A program made the translations under genes and the position numbers. The notes beneath the pieces are model-generated. The model searched no databases, had not been told where the DNA came from, and worked only from the letters and a program-made list of their open reading frames with translations. Positions 8,870 to 17,876 of a stretch of DNA of 64,000 nucleotides are shown here, piece after piece. Position 1 is the first letter of the stretch. The number at the start of each line of letters is the position of its first letter. The stretch is from Phocaeicola faecalis (GTDB lineage Bacteria > Bacteroidota > Bacteroidia > Bacteroidales > Bacteroidaceae): the NCBI RefSeq assembly GCF_021730445.1, contig NZ_JADNRM010000009.1, forward strand, positions 94,345 through 158,344, written 5' to 3'.

Positions 8870-9455
8870 AACATTTTAGATGAAATCTTTTCTATCTTGC
8901 TCCAATTTACTCTAGTACATATCCAATTCCTCTATAATTTTCCGTTTTTCATTTTACTCCAGTCTATGCTACTCTTAAATAAACACTTGCTCCTGATGAT
9001 TATAAAGTATATACACAAACTTTTTTTCTAGAAAAATGCTTGATAATCAATAGTTGCCATCCGATTCTTCTTATAGAAAGAAAAACACACATACTGCTTT
9101 GAAGAACTTGTTGCCATAAACAGAAGCAACGTTGTAACAAACATGCAAAATCTTAACAGACTTCAAGCACCCGCTCGTTTAACATTAGTGAATAAATCTC
9201 GTCATCGCTTGCCTTAGCAATAAAAATACATTAAAAAACTTTATTCTATTCAAATTAAAATACATATATTTGCGCCCATTATATTATAATTTAAACTATT
9301 ACTCAAAAGCAAGCAGAGCATAATTTATGAAAGAAAATAATAAAGGGGAAACAAGACAAGCACTGATATAATAAAAAATGAGATAAAGAATTCATCAACA
9401 TAAAGGTCACAGAAAGTGGCTATTAGTAAAATCCAAAATTAAAAGCCAAGTTTAT
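8870..9455. other. AT-rich intergenic region between argS and susC
   Basis: About 590 bp without a supported gene. It separates the divergent argS and susC genes and carries the argS promoter on the left and the susC promoter at 9265-9272, leaving a susC leader of roughly 175 nt. A 14-codon frame at 9327-9371 sits in the leader but has no support as a gene. No riboswitch fold or regulator site was recognised. Confidence 0.5.
9265..9272 (+). promoter_or_regulatory. -7 box for the first susC gene
   Basis: TATATTTG matches TAnnTTTG and lies ~185 nt before the susC start, implying a long 5' leader. Such leaders are common for susC-like genes in Bacteroides. Confidence 0.55.
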
Positions 9456-12400
9456 ATGAGCAAAATTTCTTTATTTTTATGTAGTTTACTATTTTGTATT
9501 ACTACATATGCGCAGGAAATTACAGTAACTGGTAAAGTAACAGCCGGAGGAGAGGAAATGCCGGGTGTTACCATAGCTGTAAAAGGACAACCTCGCGGTA
9601 CTATTACCAGTGCCAATGGTAATTACCAACTTCAGGTGAGAGGTAATGAAAGCCTCATCTTTTCTTTTATCGGTTATGAAACAGTCACTATTCCGGTGAA
9701 TAACCGTAAAGTTATCAATGTAGAACTGAAAGAGAGCAGTCTAATGGTAGATGAAGTGGTCATTACTGTGCCTTACGGTACTGCCAAAAAGTCCACTTTT
9801 ACGGGTTCGGCTAGTTATATTGCCGCAGGAACGATTGAAAAATCACAAGTAAGTAATGTATCAAAAGCATTACAAGGAACAGTAGCCGGACTACAATCAT
9901 TTTCATCAAGTGGACAACCGGGGTCGGATGCAACAATCCTGATTCGTGGTGTAGGCTCTGTCAATGCTTCAAACACTCCGCTTTATGTGGTAGATGGTGT
10001 GCCTTATGATGGAAATCTGTCTTCTATTGCATCATCGGATATTGCATCAATCACCGTATTGAAAGACGCTGCATCTGCTGCTCTTTACGGTTCTCGTGCT
10101 GCTAATGGTGTAATCATGATTACAACCAAACAAGGGGCTAAAGACAGTGCACCTGTTATCGAACTGTCTGCCAAATATGGTTTCTCCAGCCGTGCACGCG
10201 CCGACTACGACCAGTTAAATACAAACCAATATTTCGAATTATACTGGGAGGCATTACGTAATTATCGTATGGATAACGGTTACTCTGCTGAAGATGCTGC
10301 TGCGTGGGCATCAAGCAACGTAGTTGGCCGTTTGGGTATCAATCCTTACGGAACCGGAATTCCCGAACCTATCGGTCACAATGGGAAACTGGTATCAGGA
10401 GCTACTCCGTTATGGAACGACAGCTGGGACGACGCCCTTTCACAAAATGCACACTACACAGACTTGAACGTGCGCGTCAGTGGCGGTAGCAAGACATCCA
10501 AATATTTCGTTTCAGCAGGTTATATGGATGATCAGGGTGCATATATCTGTTCAGGATTCAAACGCTATACTCTTCGTGCAAATATAACTTCTGACATCCG
10601 GAAATGGTTACAGGTCGGATTAAATGTATCAGGAACCCACTCCATTCAGGATTATCCGAAACAAGACGATTCAACGATCAGCAACGTGGTATTATTTGCC
10701 CGTTCAGTCCGCCCATTTTATCCGGTATACCAACGTGATTTAGCAACCGGTGCATATTTATTGGATGAAAACGGTGACCGTCAATTTGACTATGGTGAAT
10801 ATCGCCCGAACTCATACGCTAAATACAACTTATTAGCCTCTATGCCTCACGATAAAAGTGAAATTAAACGTGATGCCGCTTCGCTCCGTGGTTTCATTCA
10901 AATCACCCCTATTGAAGGTCTTTCTTATAAAATGTCACTAAACATTGACTACAATAGCAAATTCAACCATGACTATGCTAATCCCACTTACGGCCCCAGC
11001 TCTATTACAGGCGGTGAAGTAAGTAAATACAACTACCGCACAACCGGTATGACCTTCAATAATGTCATTAACTACCAGCATACCTTTAAAGACGTACATA
11101 ATGTGCGCGTAATGGCCGGACAGGAATATTATGAATATAATACCTCTAACTTTGGCGGTTACCGCAGTCAAATTATTATGGATGGTTTCTACGAACCGGA
11201 TGCAGCCTCTTCTTTAGGTGATTTCGGCGGTAACAGCGACCAATACAAATTATTGAGCTTTTTCGGTAGTGCGGAGTACTCATACGATCAAAAATATTTC
11301 TTATCAGCATCGGTTCGTTCAGACGGCTCTTCACGCTTCCATCCCGACCACCGTTGGGGTACTTTCTGGTCTGTAGGAGGTTCTTGGAAAGTGATGCAAG
11401 AAAGTTTTATGGAGAAAACATCTTCATGGCTTTCTAACTTGACATTACGTGCCAGCTATGGTGCGCAAGGTAACGATAACATCGGTTATTATGCTTATCA
11501 GGCACTCTATTCAATCCGTAATAATCTCGGTGAATCCGGTTTACATGCTTCACGCTTGGCTACTCCGAATTTAACATGGGAAACCAACCTGAATACCAAC
11601 ATCGGTTTGGACTTCGGCTTATGGGACAACCGCTTGACCGGTACTGTCGAGTTCTTTGAGCGCCGCTCCAAAGATTTGCTATTCTCCAAAGACCTTGTCC
11701 AGTCTTCAGGCTTCTCAAGTATGGATGAAAACATTGGCTCCATCAAAAACTATGGTTGGGAATTTCAATTATCAGGCTATCCTATCATGACACAAGACTG
11801 GAAATGGAAACTTTCTTTCAATGCCACAACTTATAAAAACAAAATCACCTCACTGCCATCTGAAGTAATGTGGAGTGGTAACAAGAAATGGGTGAAAGGC
11901 GGTTCTTTATATGATTTCTACCTGATAGAATGGGCCGGCATTAATTCTGAAAACGGTAATCCGATGTGGTATCGTTATAATACCGAAGGTGACAAAATAA
12001 CAACGGAAGACTACTCGTCAACCACCACAAACGACAGAGTAAAATGCGGTAATTCATTACCCGATTGGACAGGTGGTTTACAGTCCGAACTCTCATATAA
12101 AGATTTCACATTATCGCTTCTCTTCTCTTATTCATTAGGAGGCAAGATTTACAACAGCGATAAGGTATCCTTGCTGAGCCAAGGTCCTTCAGGAACAGGA
12201 TGGAGTGTAGATATGCTGGACCGCTGGACACCGGAAAACCCGAATGCAGATGTTCCCCGTTTAACAACTTCACCGAAGAGTTCATGGACAAATTCTTCAA
12301 ACCGCTTTTTGGTAGACCGCTCATACCTGCGTTTGAAGAACATCACATTCTCTTATAATCTGCCAAAGTCATTGCTCAACACACTGACATTGAAAGATGC

Positions 12401-12542
12401 CAGCATCTTCTTCCAAGCAGAAAATATGCTGACATTAACTAAACAGCAAGGTTTAGACCCCGAACAGACATATAGTGGCTCGACCTATTATCGCTATCCG
12501 ACAATGAAAACCATTTCATTCGGTATCAATGTGAAACTTTAA
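9456..12542 (+). CDS. SusC-like TonB-dependent outer membrane transporter
   Basis: A 1028-aa SusC/RagA-family receptor that imports an oligosaccharide or other large nutrient across the outer membrane using TonB energy. Signal peptide to ~19 (ITTYAQ), carboxypeptidase-regulatory-like domain (~22-97, VTGKVTAGGEEMPGVTI), TonB box region VDEVVIT (~98-104), plug domain (~115-225, LIRGVGSVNASN and YVVDGVP, then LKDAASAALYGSRAANGVI), then a 22-strand-type barrel to the end (GINVKL). There is no N-terminal STN signalling domain, so it is not of the sigma/anti-sigma type. It is paired with the SusD gene 14 nt downstream; no glycosidase or regulator lies beside it, so the substrate is unknown. Confidence 0.93.
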   Translation: MSKISLFLCSLLFCITTYAQEITVTGKVTAGGEEMPGVTIAVKGQPRGTITSANGNYQLQVRGNESLIFSFIGYETVTIPVNNRKVINVELKESSLMVDEVVITVPYGTAKKSTFTGSASYIAAGTIEKSQVSNVSKALQGTVAGLQSFSSSGQPGSDATILIRGVGSVNASNTPLYVVDGVPYDGNLSSIASSDIASITVLKDAASAALYGSRAANGVIMITTKQGAKDSAPVIELSAKYGFSSRARADYDQLNTNQYFELYWEALRNYRMDNGYSAEDAAAWASSNVVGRLGINPYGTGIPEPIGHNGKLVSGATPLWNDSWDDALSQNAHYTDLNVRVSGGSKTSKYFVSAGYMDDQGAYICSGFKRYTLRANITSDIRKWLQVGLNVSGTHSIQDYPKQDDSTISNVVLFARSVRPFYPVYQRDLATGAYLLDENGDRQFDYGEYRPNSYAKYNLLASMPHDKSEIKRDAASLRGFIQITPIEGLSYKMSLNIDYNSKFNHDYANPTYGPSSITGGEVSKYNYRTTGMTFNNVINYQHTFKDVHNVRVMAGQEYYEYNTSNFGGYRSQIIMDGFYEPDAASSLGDFGGNSDQYKLLSFFGSAEYSYDQKYFLSASVRSDGSSRFHPDHRWGTFWSVGGSWKVMQESFMEKTSSWLSNLTLRASYGAQGNDNIGYYAYQALYSIRNNLGESGLHASRLATPNLTWETNLNTNIGLDFGLWDNRLTGTVEFFERRSKDLLFSKDLVQSSGFSSMDENIGSIKNYGWEFQLSGYPIMTQDWKWKLSFNATTYKNKITSLPSEVMWSGNKKWVKGGSLYDFYLIEWAGINSENGNPMWYRYNTEGDKITTEDYSSTTTNDRVKCGNSLPDWTGGLQSELSYKDFTLSLLFSYSLGGKIYNSDKVSLLSQGPSGTGWSVDMLDRWTPENPNADVPRLTTSPKSSWTNSSNRFLVDRSYLRLKNITFSYNLPKSLLNTLTLKDASIFFQAENMLTLTKQQGLDPEQTYSGSTYYRYPTMKTISFGINVKL

Positions 12543-12556
12543 TACAGGAAAAGAAT

Positions 12557-14107
12557 ATGAAGACAATTTTTAAATATATACTTTCAGTTGCATTAGGAGC
12601 CAGCATACTGACTTCCTGCGATTTGGATACAATCCCTACAACTTCTGTAGATGCCGGTTCGGTATTCGGTAAAACAGGAGATGCCGAAAAGGTACTTAAC
12701 GGCGGTTGGAATTACTTAATGGAAACCTTCAATTCCTACGCTAACCCAGGATATGGAGCAATGCTGCGTGCCAATGACGCAATGGGATCGGACGTGGTAT
12801 TGAATGACAAATACGGCTTTAGATCGCACAATCAATTTAATGCTATATACGGAAAAGGCGGTACCAACACATTGAGTTGGCTACTTTGCTATCGTGTCAT
12901 TAATGATTGCAACGGAGTATTGGACAATATCGATAATGCCGAAGGAACACAAAACGACAGAGATCGCATTAAAGGACAAGCACTTGCATTACGCGGATTC
13001 CTTTATCTGCATCTTGCATCATGCTATTCTTTTGCCATCGACAAAGATCCCAATGCTGTATGCGCCCCTATCTATACAAAATCAACCGATGAGGTTTCTG
13101 CTGCTGAAGGAATGCCGGCATCCAGCGTAAGCGAAGTGTATGCACAATCTATCAGTGACTTGGAAAAGGCATTAGACCTTATCCCCGAGACATACATACG
13201 TAATTCCAAGCATAAGATTGACAATCAAGTTGTATTGGGACTGCTTTCACGTGCTTGCCTTTACGCACGCCAATGGGAGAAAGCCAAGAATTATTCCGAC
13301 CAACTTTTGGCAAAAAACAACTATTTAATGAGCGAAAGCGAATATAAAGAAGGTTTTAGTAATGCCGAAAACAAGGAATGGATTTGGGGACATCCTCAAA
13401 CCAATGACCAGAACAATGCCAGTTATCAGTTTTATTATCTAGACACCACTACTCCGGGATCCTATTATTACAGTTTTAATGTAGATCCTTATTTCCGTGA
13501 CTTATTTGAAGATGGAGACTATCGTAAAGAAATGATATATTGGGCAACCGACCCGGGAGCAGATGTAGAATCGGCTGCTTATGTATGGATGCGTAATGCG
13601 AAATTTAAATTCCGCGACATTCAGAACACTGTTGCCGATATCGTATTGATGCGTGTTGCCGAAATTTATCTAATCAATGCAGAAGCAAAGGCTCGTCTGA
13701 ACGATCCGGACGCTGTCAACAAACTGAATGAACTGAAAGCAGCCAGAGGAGCACAAGCCATTTCAACAAGCCTGACAGGAGAAGATTTACTGGAAGCTAT
13801 TTGGTTGGAACGCCGCAAAGAACTATGGGGTGAAGGTTTCAGCTTGATAGACATTATCCGTAACCAGAAAAGTGTAGTTCGCAAAGAATATCCCGACGAT
13901 AAAATAGATTATACCTATACGGATTCAGAAGGTAAAGAACATACCGTAAAAAAGACTCCGCAAGGACACCGTTACTTTAACTTCCCTGACAAGAGCAACT
14001 TCTGTCCGAACAGCAAATACTATCTGTATCGTATTACCGACTCCGAAGAGTTGACTAACACCAAACTGTATAGTGTTTATCCCAAACTTTCCATTTATAT
14101 GGAATAA
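12557..14107 (+). CDS. SusD/RagB-like outer membrane lipoprotein
   Basis: A 516-aa nutrient-binding lid lipoprotein that works with the preceding SusC. The lipobox (SILTSC) places the lipidated cysteine at residue 21. The N-terminal part is helical TPR-like (for example ALALRGFLYLHLAS, ~140-155) and the C-terminal half has the typical SusD end (LLEAIWLERRKELWGEGF, then DIIRN). An RBS-like AGGAAAAGA precedes the ATG. A 152-bp repeat follows 24 nt after the stop and may end the transcript. Confidence 0.93.
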   Translation: MKTIFKYILSVALGASILTSCDLDTIPTTSVDAGSVFGKTGDAEKVLNGGWNYLMETFNSYANPGYGAMLRANDAMGSDVVLNDKYGFRSHNQFNAIYGKGGTNTLSWLLCYRVINDCNGVLDNIDNAEGTQNDRDRIKGQALALRGFLYLHLASCYSFAIDKDPNAVCAPIYTKSTDEVSAAEGMPASSVSEVYAQSISDLEKALDLIPETYIRNSKHKIDNQVVLGLLSRACLYARQWEKAKNYSDQLLAKNNYLMSESEYKEGFSNAENKEWIWGHPQTNDQNNASYQFYYLDTTTPGSYYYSFNVDPYFRDLFEDGDYRKEMIYWATDPGADVESAAYVWMRNAKFKFRDIQNTVADIVLMRVAEIYLINAEAKARLNDPDAVNKLNELKAARGAQAISTSLTGEDLLEAIWLERRKELWGEGFSLIDIIRNQKSVVRKEYPDDKIDYTYTDSEGKEHTVKKTPQGHRYFNFPDKSNFCPNSKYYLYRITDSEELTNTKLYSVYPKLSIYME

Positions 14108-14131
14108 CAGCGAACTCTAACAAAAAGTAAA

Positions 14132-14283
14132 GGGAGTGTGTCAAAACTAAACCGACCTATCCCATCGTCAGCTGTAGGGGCAGGGTTTGCCTGCCCGAAG
14201 ACACAAAACAAACTGTTTTCGGGCGAGCGAACCTCGCCCCTACGAACGAAACGACAGCATTATCCACGTTTTGACACAACCCC
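14132..14283 (+). repeat. 152-bp MITE-like palindromic repeat, copy 1
   Basis: First of four near-identical copies. The ends are inverted (GTGTGTCAAAAC at the left, GTTTTGACACAAC at the right). Inside is a long imperfect stem: GTAGGGGCAGGG ... CTGCCCGAA against TTCGGGCGAG ... CCTCGCCCCTAC. It differs from copy 2 at a few positions (ACC then GACC at ~14151-14154; AAAACAAACTG instead of AAAGTAAACTG). No coding capacity. It sits after susD in the same orientation. Confidence 0.85.
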
Positions 14284-14319
14284 TTTTTTCATTCACCGAT
14301 AAACCAAGAATCGTTTATC

Positions 14320-15582
14320 TTATTTGTTTTTTAGCTCCTGAGGAGATACCAACTTATAAAGTTTGTCGCTGGGGCGTATCTTTTCGGGAACTTTAAATGA
14401 AACATGCTGGCCTTTCCGCACCACATCTACCGGCTTCAAATCAACCCGCGCCTCATCCGGTGTGAAGAACACGGCACCCGTGGTAGGCCCTGTTATCAAC
14501 AGCTTGTCACCTACCTTCATTTCGGCCGCCTCCACCAGAAACTCAGCCACACCGATATTAGAGAAGTATTTAATGCCTTTTCCCACATACACTTTACGTT
14601 CAGTTGCTTCGGAACCATAATTCCTGCTCCACTCGCCCAATCGCTGTCCCAGATAATAACCGTTCCAGAATCCGCGGTTAAAGACAGTTTTCAAACGTTC
14701 ATCCCACCCCAATTTCTTTTCTTCCGTAAACGTACTTTCCAAATACGAACGGATAGCATCTTTATAACATTCCACTACCGTGCGTACATACTCAGGCCCG
14801 CGGGCACGCCCTTCAATCTTGAACACACGCACACCGGCCTCAATCATTTCATCCATGAAATGAATGGTCTTCAAATCTTTGGGAGACATGATATATTTAT
14901 TGTCCACTTCCAACTCTATATCACTTTCTTTATCCTTCACTTCGTATGCACGACGGCAAATCTGCATGCAAGCACCACGATTGGCAGACGCATTCATCTC
15001 ATGCAGACTGAGATAGCACTTGCCCGACACAGCCATGCATAACGCTCCGTGGCAGAACATTTCTATCCGGACCAGCTCGCCTTTCGGCCCTTTTATCTGT
15101 TCGTTCTGGATAGTATCATAAATCACTTTCACCTGTTTCAGATTCAATTCACGTGCCAGCACCACCACATCGGCAAAGCGGGCATAGAATTTCAGAGCCT
15201 CTGCATTGCTGATATTCAACTGAGTGGAGAGATGCACCTCCTGCCCAATCTCATTACAATAAGCCATCACCGCAACATCGGCAGCAATCACAGCACTGAT
15301 TCCGGCTTCTTTTGCAGCCTCCACAATTGTACGCATCAAGGCAATATCCTCATCATAAATAATAGTATTGATGGTCAGATAACTCTTGATGGCATGCTCA
15401 TCACAGATTTGCGCAATCTCGCGCAAGTCATTAATAGTAAATGTATTGGCAGACCGGGCACGCATATTCAGGCTTTCAATGCCAAAATAAATGGAGTCCG
15501 CACCTGCCTGTATAGCGGCAGCCAACGACTCACGCGAGCCGACAGGAGCCATTATTTCAAAGTCTTTTATAGAAGGTTTCAT
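14320..15582 (-). CDS. U32 family protein (tRNA/rRNA hydroxylation type)
   Basis: A 420-aa protein counted from MKPSIKDFEIMAPVGS. A longer upstream frame exists, but the -7 box at 15605-15612 lies inside it, so 15582 is preferred. N-terminal TIM-barrel-like U32 domain (~1-240) with the family Cys cluster CHGALCMAVSGKCYLS ... CMQICRRAY (~180-225), then a C-terminal beta-barrel-like domain (~340-415). Members of this family (TrhP/YegQ, RlhA) are needed for 5-hydroxyuridine or hydroxycytidine formation in RNA, although annotated as peptidases. The size and Cys pattern look closest to the TrhP/YrrO branch. It is divergent from dusB, another tRNA uridine-modifying enzyme. Confidence 0.85.
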   Translation of the reverse strand: MKPSIKDFEIMAPVGSRESLAAAIQAGADSIYFGIESLNMRARSANTFTINDLREIAQICDEHAIKSYLTINTIIYDEDIALMRTIVEAAKEAGISAVIAADVAVMAYCNEIGQEVHLSTQLNISNAEALKFYARFADVVVLARELNLKQVKVIYDTIQNEQIKGPKGELVRIEMFCHGALCMAVSGKCYLSLHEMNASANRGACMQICRRAYEVKDKESDIELEVDNKYIMSPKDLKTIHFMDEMIEAGVRVFKIEGRARGPEYVRTVVECYKDAIRSYLESTFTEEKKLGWDERLKTVFNRGFWNGYYLGQRLGEWSRNYGSEATERKVYVGKGIKYFSNIGVAEFLVEAAEMKVGDKLLITGPTTGAVFFTPDEARVDLKPVDVVRKGQHVSFKVPEKIRPSDKLYKLVSPQELKNK

Positions 15583-15604
15583 TATTCTTTTGATTATGTG
15601 TGTG

Positions 15605-15612
15605 CAAAGGTA
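15605..15612 (-). promoter_or_regulatory. -7 box for U32 gene
   Basis: Minus strand TACCTTTG matches TAnnTTTG, 22 nt before the chosen ATG at 15582, in a compact divergent promoter region shared with dusB. Confidence 0.65.
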
Positions 15613-15624
15613 GGCTTTTTTCCG

Positions 15625-15632
15625 TATTTTTG
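15625..15632 (+). promoter_or_regulatory. -7 box for dusB
   Basis: TATTTTTG matches TAnnTTTG and is 21 nt before the dusB ATG. The two -7 boxes are only 12 nt apart back to back, so the divergent promoters overlap. Confidence 0.65.
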
Positions 15633-15653
15633 CAGCCAAATAACTGTTAGAAT

Positions 15654-16637
15654 ATGAAAATACGCCATATAGACTTGGGGGAACACCCTGTTTTATTAGC
15701 TCCGATGGAGGATGTGACCGACCCTGCCTTCCGCTTGATGTGCAAAAAGTTTGGTGCCGACATGGTATATACCGAGTTCGTATCAAGCGATGCCCTGATA
15801 CGCTCGGTAGGAAAAACCATGCAGAAGCTGAACATCAATGACGAAGAACGCCCCGTAGCCATTCAGATTTATGGAAAAGATACCGAGACAATGGTAGAGG
15901 CGGCCAAAATAGTGGAAGAAGCACACCCTGACATTCTGGACATTAACTTTGGCTGTCCCGTCAAGCGCGTCGCAGGCAAAGGAGCAGGCGCCGGAATGTT
16001 GCAGAACATCCCTCTGATGCTGGAAATTACCCGCGCCGTTGTGGATGCGGTAAAGATTCCCGTCACCGTAAAGACACGCTTGGGATGGGACAACGACCAT
16101 AAAATCATTGTCAGCCTGGCCGAGCAACTGCAAGATTGCGGCATCGAAGCATTAACCATCCACGGACGTACACGCGCACAGATGTATACCGGTGAAGCCG
16201 ATTGGACGTTGATAGGCGAAGTAAAGAAGAACCCGCGTATACATATTCCTATCATCGGCAATGGAGACGTGACCACACCGCAACGTGCCAAAGAGTGTTT
16301 TGACCTTTATGGAGTAGATGCCATCATGATTGGACGTGCCAGTTTCGGACGCCCCTGGATATTCAAAGAAGTGAAGCATTATATAGAAACCGGCGAAGAA
16401 CTTCCACCTCTGTCTTTCGACTGGAAAATGGATGTCCTCCGCCAGGAAGTGCTGGACAGCGTCAATCTGTTGGACGAACGCCGCGGTATATTGCATGTAC
16501 GCCGCCATTTGGCTGCATCACCCATGTTTAAAGGAATTCCTAACTTTAAGGAAACGCGTATCGCCATGCTTCGCGCCGAAACAGTCAAGGAGCTTTTCAG
16601 TATCCTTGACTATATAAAAGGCAACTATACCCTTTAA
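15654..16637 (+). CDS. dusB: tRNA-dihydrouridine synthase (DusB type)
   Basis: A 327-aa FMN-dependent enzyme that reduces uridine to dihydrouridine in tRNA D-loops. TIM barrel (~10-245) with LLAPMEDVTDPAFR (FMN binding), the catalytic Cys C101 in NFGCPVKRV, the glycine-rich GKGAGAGML and the phosphate-binding end GNGDV ... IGRASFGRPWIF. C-terminal helical tRNA-binding domain (~255-325, with HVRRHLA). Its stop codon overlaps by 4 bp with that of the convergent DUF2807 gene. Confidence 0.93.
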   Translation: MKIRHIDLGEHPVLLAPMEDVTDPAFRLMCKKFGADMVYTEFVSSDALIRSVGKTMQKLNINDEERPVAIQIYGKDTETMVEAAKIVEEAHPDILDINFGCPVKRVAGKGAGAGMLQNIPLMLEITRAVVDAVKIPVTVKTRLGWDNDHKIIVSLAEQLQDCGIEALTIHGRTRAQMYTGEADWTLIGEVKKNPRIHIPIIGNGDVTTPQRAKECFDLYGVDAIMIGRASFGRPWIFKEVKHYIETGEELPPLSFDWKMDVLRQEVLDSVNLLDERRGILHVRRHLAASPMFKGIPNFKETRIAMLRAETVKELFSILDYIKGNYTL

Positions 16638-17575
16638 TCATCATTGGAACGACGATGACGCTTGCCCTTCGTGCTGTTCTTTTCCACAGTACGGGGGTTT
16701 CCGCTGTAAGACACATCGCTGTTCTTGCCTTCCTTATTAATGATTATCTTTTCGGAAGCATAGCACGAAATGTCACCGGTACTACGCGGAGACGTATAAG
16801 CAGTAACTTGTTTCGCTTTCAATGCAGAACCTGTAATGTCACCGGAACCGCTTAACGAATAATTAGCTTTCGTACACTTGCCCGATAACGTAACATCGCC
16901 CGAACCGTTGACCGTACCATTCACTTCATCAGCCGAAATGCCTTTTACAGTTACATCACCCGAACCGTTGACAGCACTACTCACTCTATCGACCGAAATG
17001 CCCTTCACGGCAATATCACCCGAACCATTGACAGCCATGCTCATTTCCTCTCCCGAAACATAACCTAAAGTAACATCACCCGAACCGTTGACAGCGACAT
17101 TCATCTTACGACATTTCACCTTGTCGGCGTCAATGTCACCACTGCCATTCACTGTCCAGTTAATGGCATCATTCACGTCAACCCCATTCTTGAAAATAAT
17201 ATCACCCGAACCGTTGACCACAACATTTTTCACCATAGGGGCAGCTACACGAAGTTCCAGTCTGGTACCATTCTCAAATGAAACGGAATATCCCTTCTTT
17301 AACTCAAGAAACAGCGTATGGTCTTTTACATACACTTGCACAATGTCCTGCAAGTTATCCGGAACAGAGAGTTCCAATTTCTGCTTGCCGGAAGTTTGGG
17401 TATAAACAATCTCGCTGCTTCCATTCAGACAGACCGCATCAAAACGCCCCACACGCACTTCCTTTGTCACATTGTTCTTACTTGCTCTTATTCTTTCACC
17501 TAAAGATTCTGCCCATACTGTTGTAGATACTAACGCCAAGGCAAATAGCATAAAAATAGATACTAATTTTTTCAT
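16634..17575 (-). CDS. DUF2807 (GIN domain) exported repeat protein
   Basis: A 313-aa secreted protein of unknown function. Signal peptide ~1-22 (cut after VWA). Residues ~40-285 form a beta-helix with seven rungs carrying (V)NGSGD(I/V) or GSGDI, spaced about 20-25 residues apart, as in the head-GIN/DUF2807 family. The C-terminus is unusually basic (KGKRHRRSNDD). Location is probably periplasm or outer surface. No operon partner is clear, as the upstream PAP2 gene on the same strand is 300 bp away. Confidence 0.85.
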   Translation of the reverse strand: MKKLVSIFMLFALALVSTTVWAESLGERIRASKNNVTKEVRVGRFDAVCLNGSSEIVYTQTSGKQKLELSVPDNLQDIVQVYVKDHTLFLELKKGYSVSFENGTRLELRVAAPMVKNVVVNGSGDIIFKNGVDVNDAINWTVNGSGDIDADKVKCRKMNVAVNGSGDVTLGYVSGEEMSMAVNGSGDIAVKGISVDRVSSAVNGSGDVTVKGISADEVNGTVNGSGDVTLSGKCTKANYSLSGSGDITGSALKAKQVTAYTSPRSTGDISCYASEKIIINKEGKNSDVSYSGNPRTVEKNSTKGKRHRRSNDD

Positions 17576-17876
17576 AATATTATCGTTTTATATATAAGAC
17601 GTATCTAGTTGGGCAAACGTTGCAGCCTTTGCCCATTTTTTTTCAATTAATTAGCTCCGGGCATTAGTCCGAGTAAGCATTTTCGCCCTTTAGGTTAAGC
17701 CTTTCTATCAGTCGGGCTACTACAGTCTTCGGCAGTGGACTGTACAGTCTACTACAATGGACCGTACAGTCTGCTACGGTGGACTGTACAGTCCGTTGCC
17801 GAAGTCCGTAATAATCTTCCGCTTAAAAAGCCTTAGCCGACAGCAAGAAACCGCTTACTCTTCTATCCATCCGGTT
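17576..17876. other. Intergenic region with palindromic repeats
   Basis: Holds the leader of the DUF2807 gene at the left and the 22-bp tandem palindromes at 17725-17806. No gene was recognised. Confidence 0.5.
17725..17806. repeat. Three tandem 22-bp units with GGACTGTACAGTCC palindromes
   Basis: Units 17736-17757, 17758-17779 and 17780-17801 each contain GGAC(T/C)GTACAGTC, an almost perfect palindrome. The outer 25-bp arms (17725-17749 and 17782-17806) match 22/25 as an inverted repeat, so the block could fold as one long hairpin or present repeated operator-like sites. It lies between the PAP2 and DUF2807 genes, both leftward. Confidence 0.65.

Noticed and set aside
9327..9371. 14-codon leader peptide in the susC 5' region
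   Set aside because: Too short, with no RBS or attenuator structure to support it.
14187..14396. Short frames inside the repeat copies (beginning MPARRHK)
   Set aside because: The same frame appears in three copies because the DNA repeat is identical; it is not conserved as a protein and has no RBS.
17736..17801. Tandem 22-bp units as a CRISPR array
   Set aside because: Units are directly adjacent without spacers of equal length, and no cas genes are nearby.
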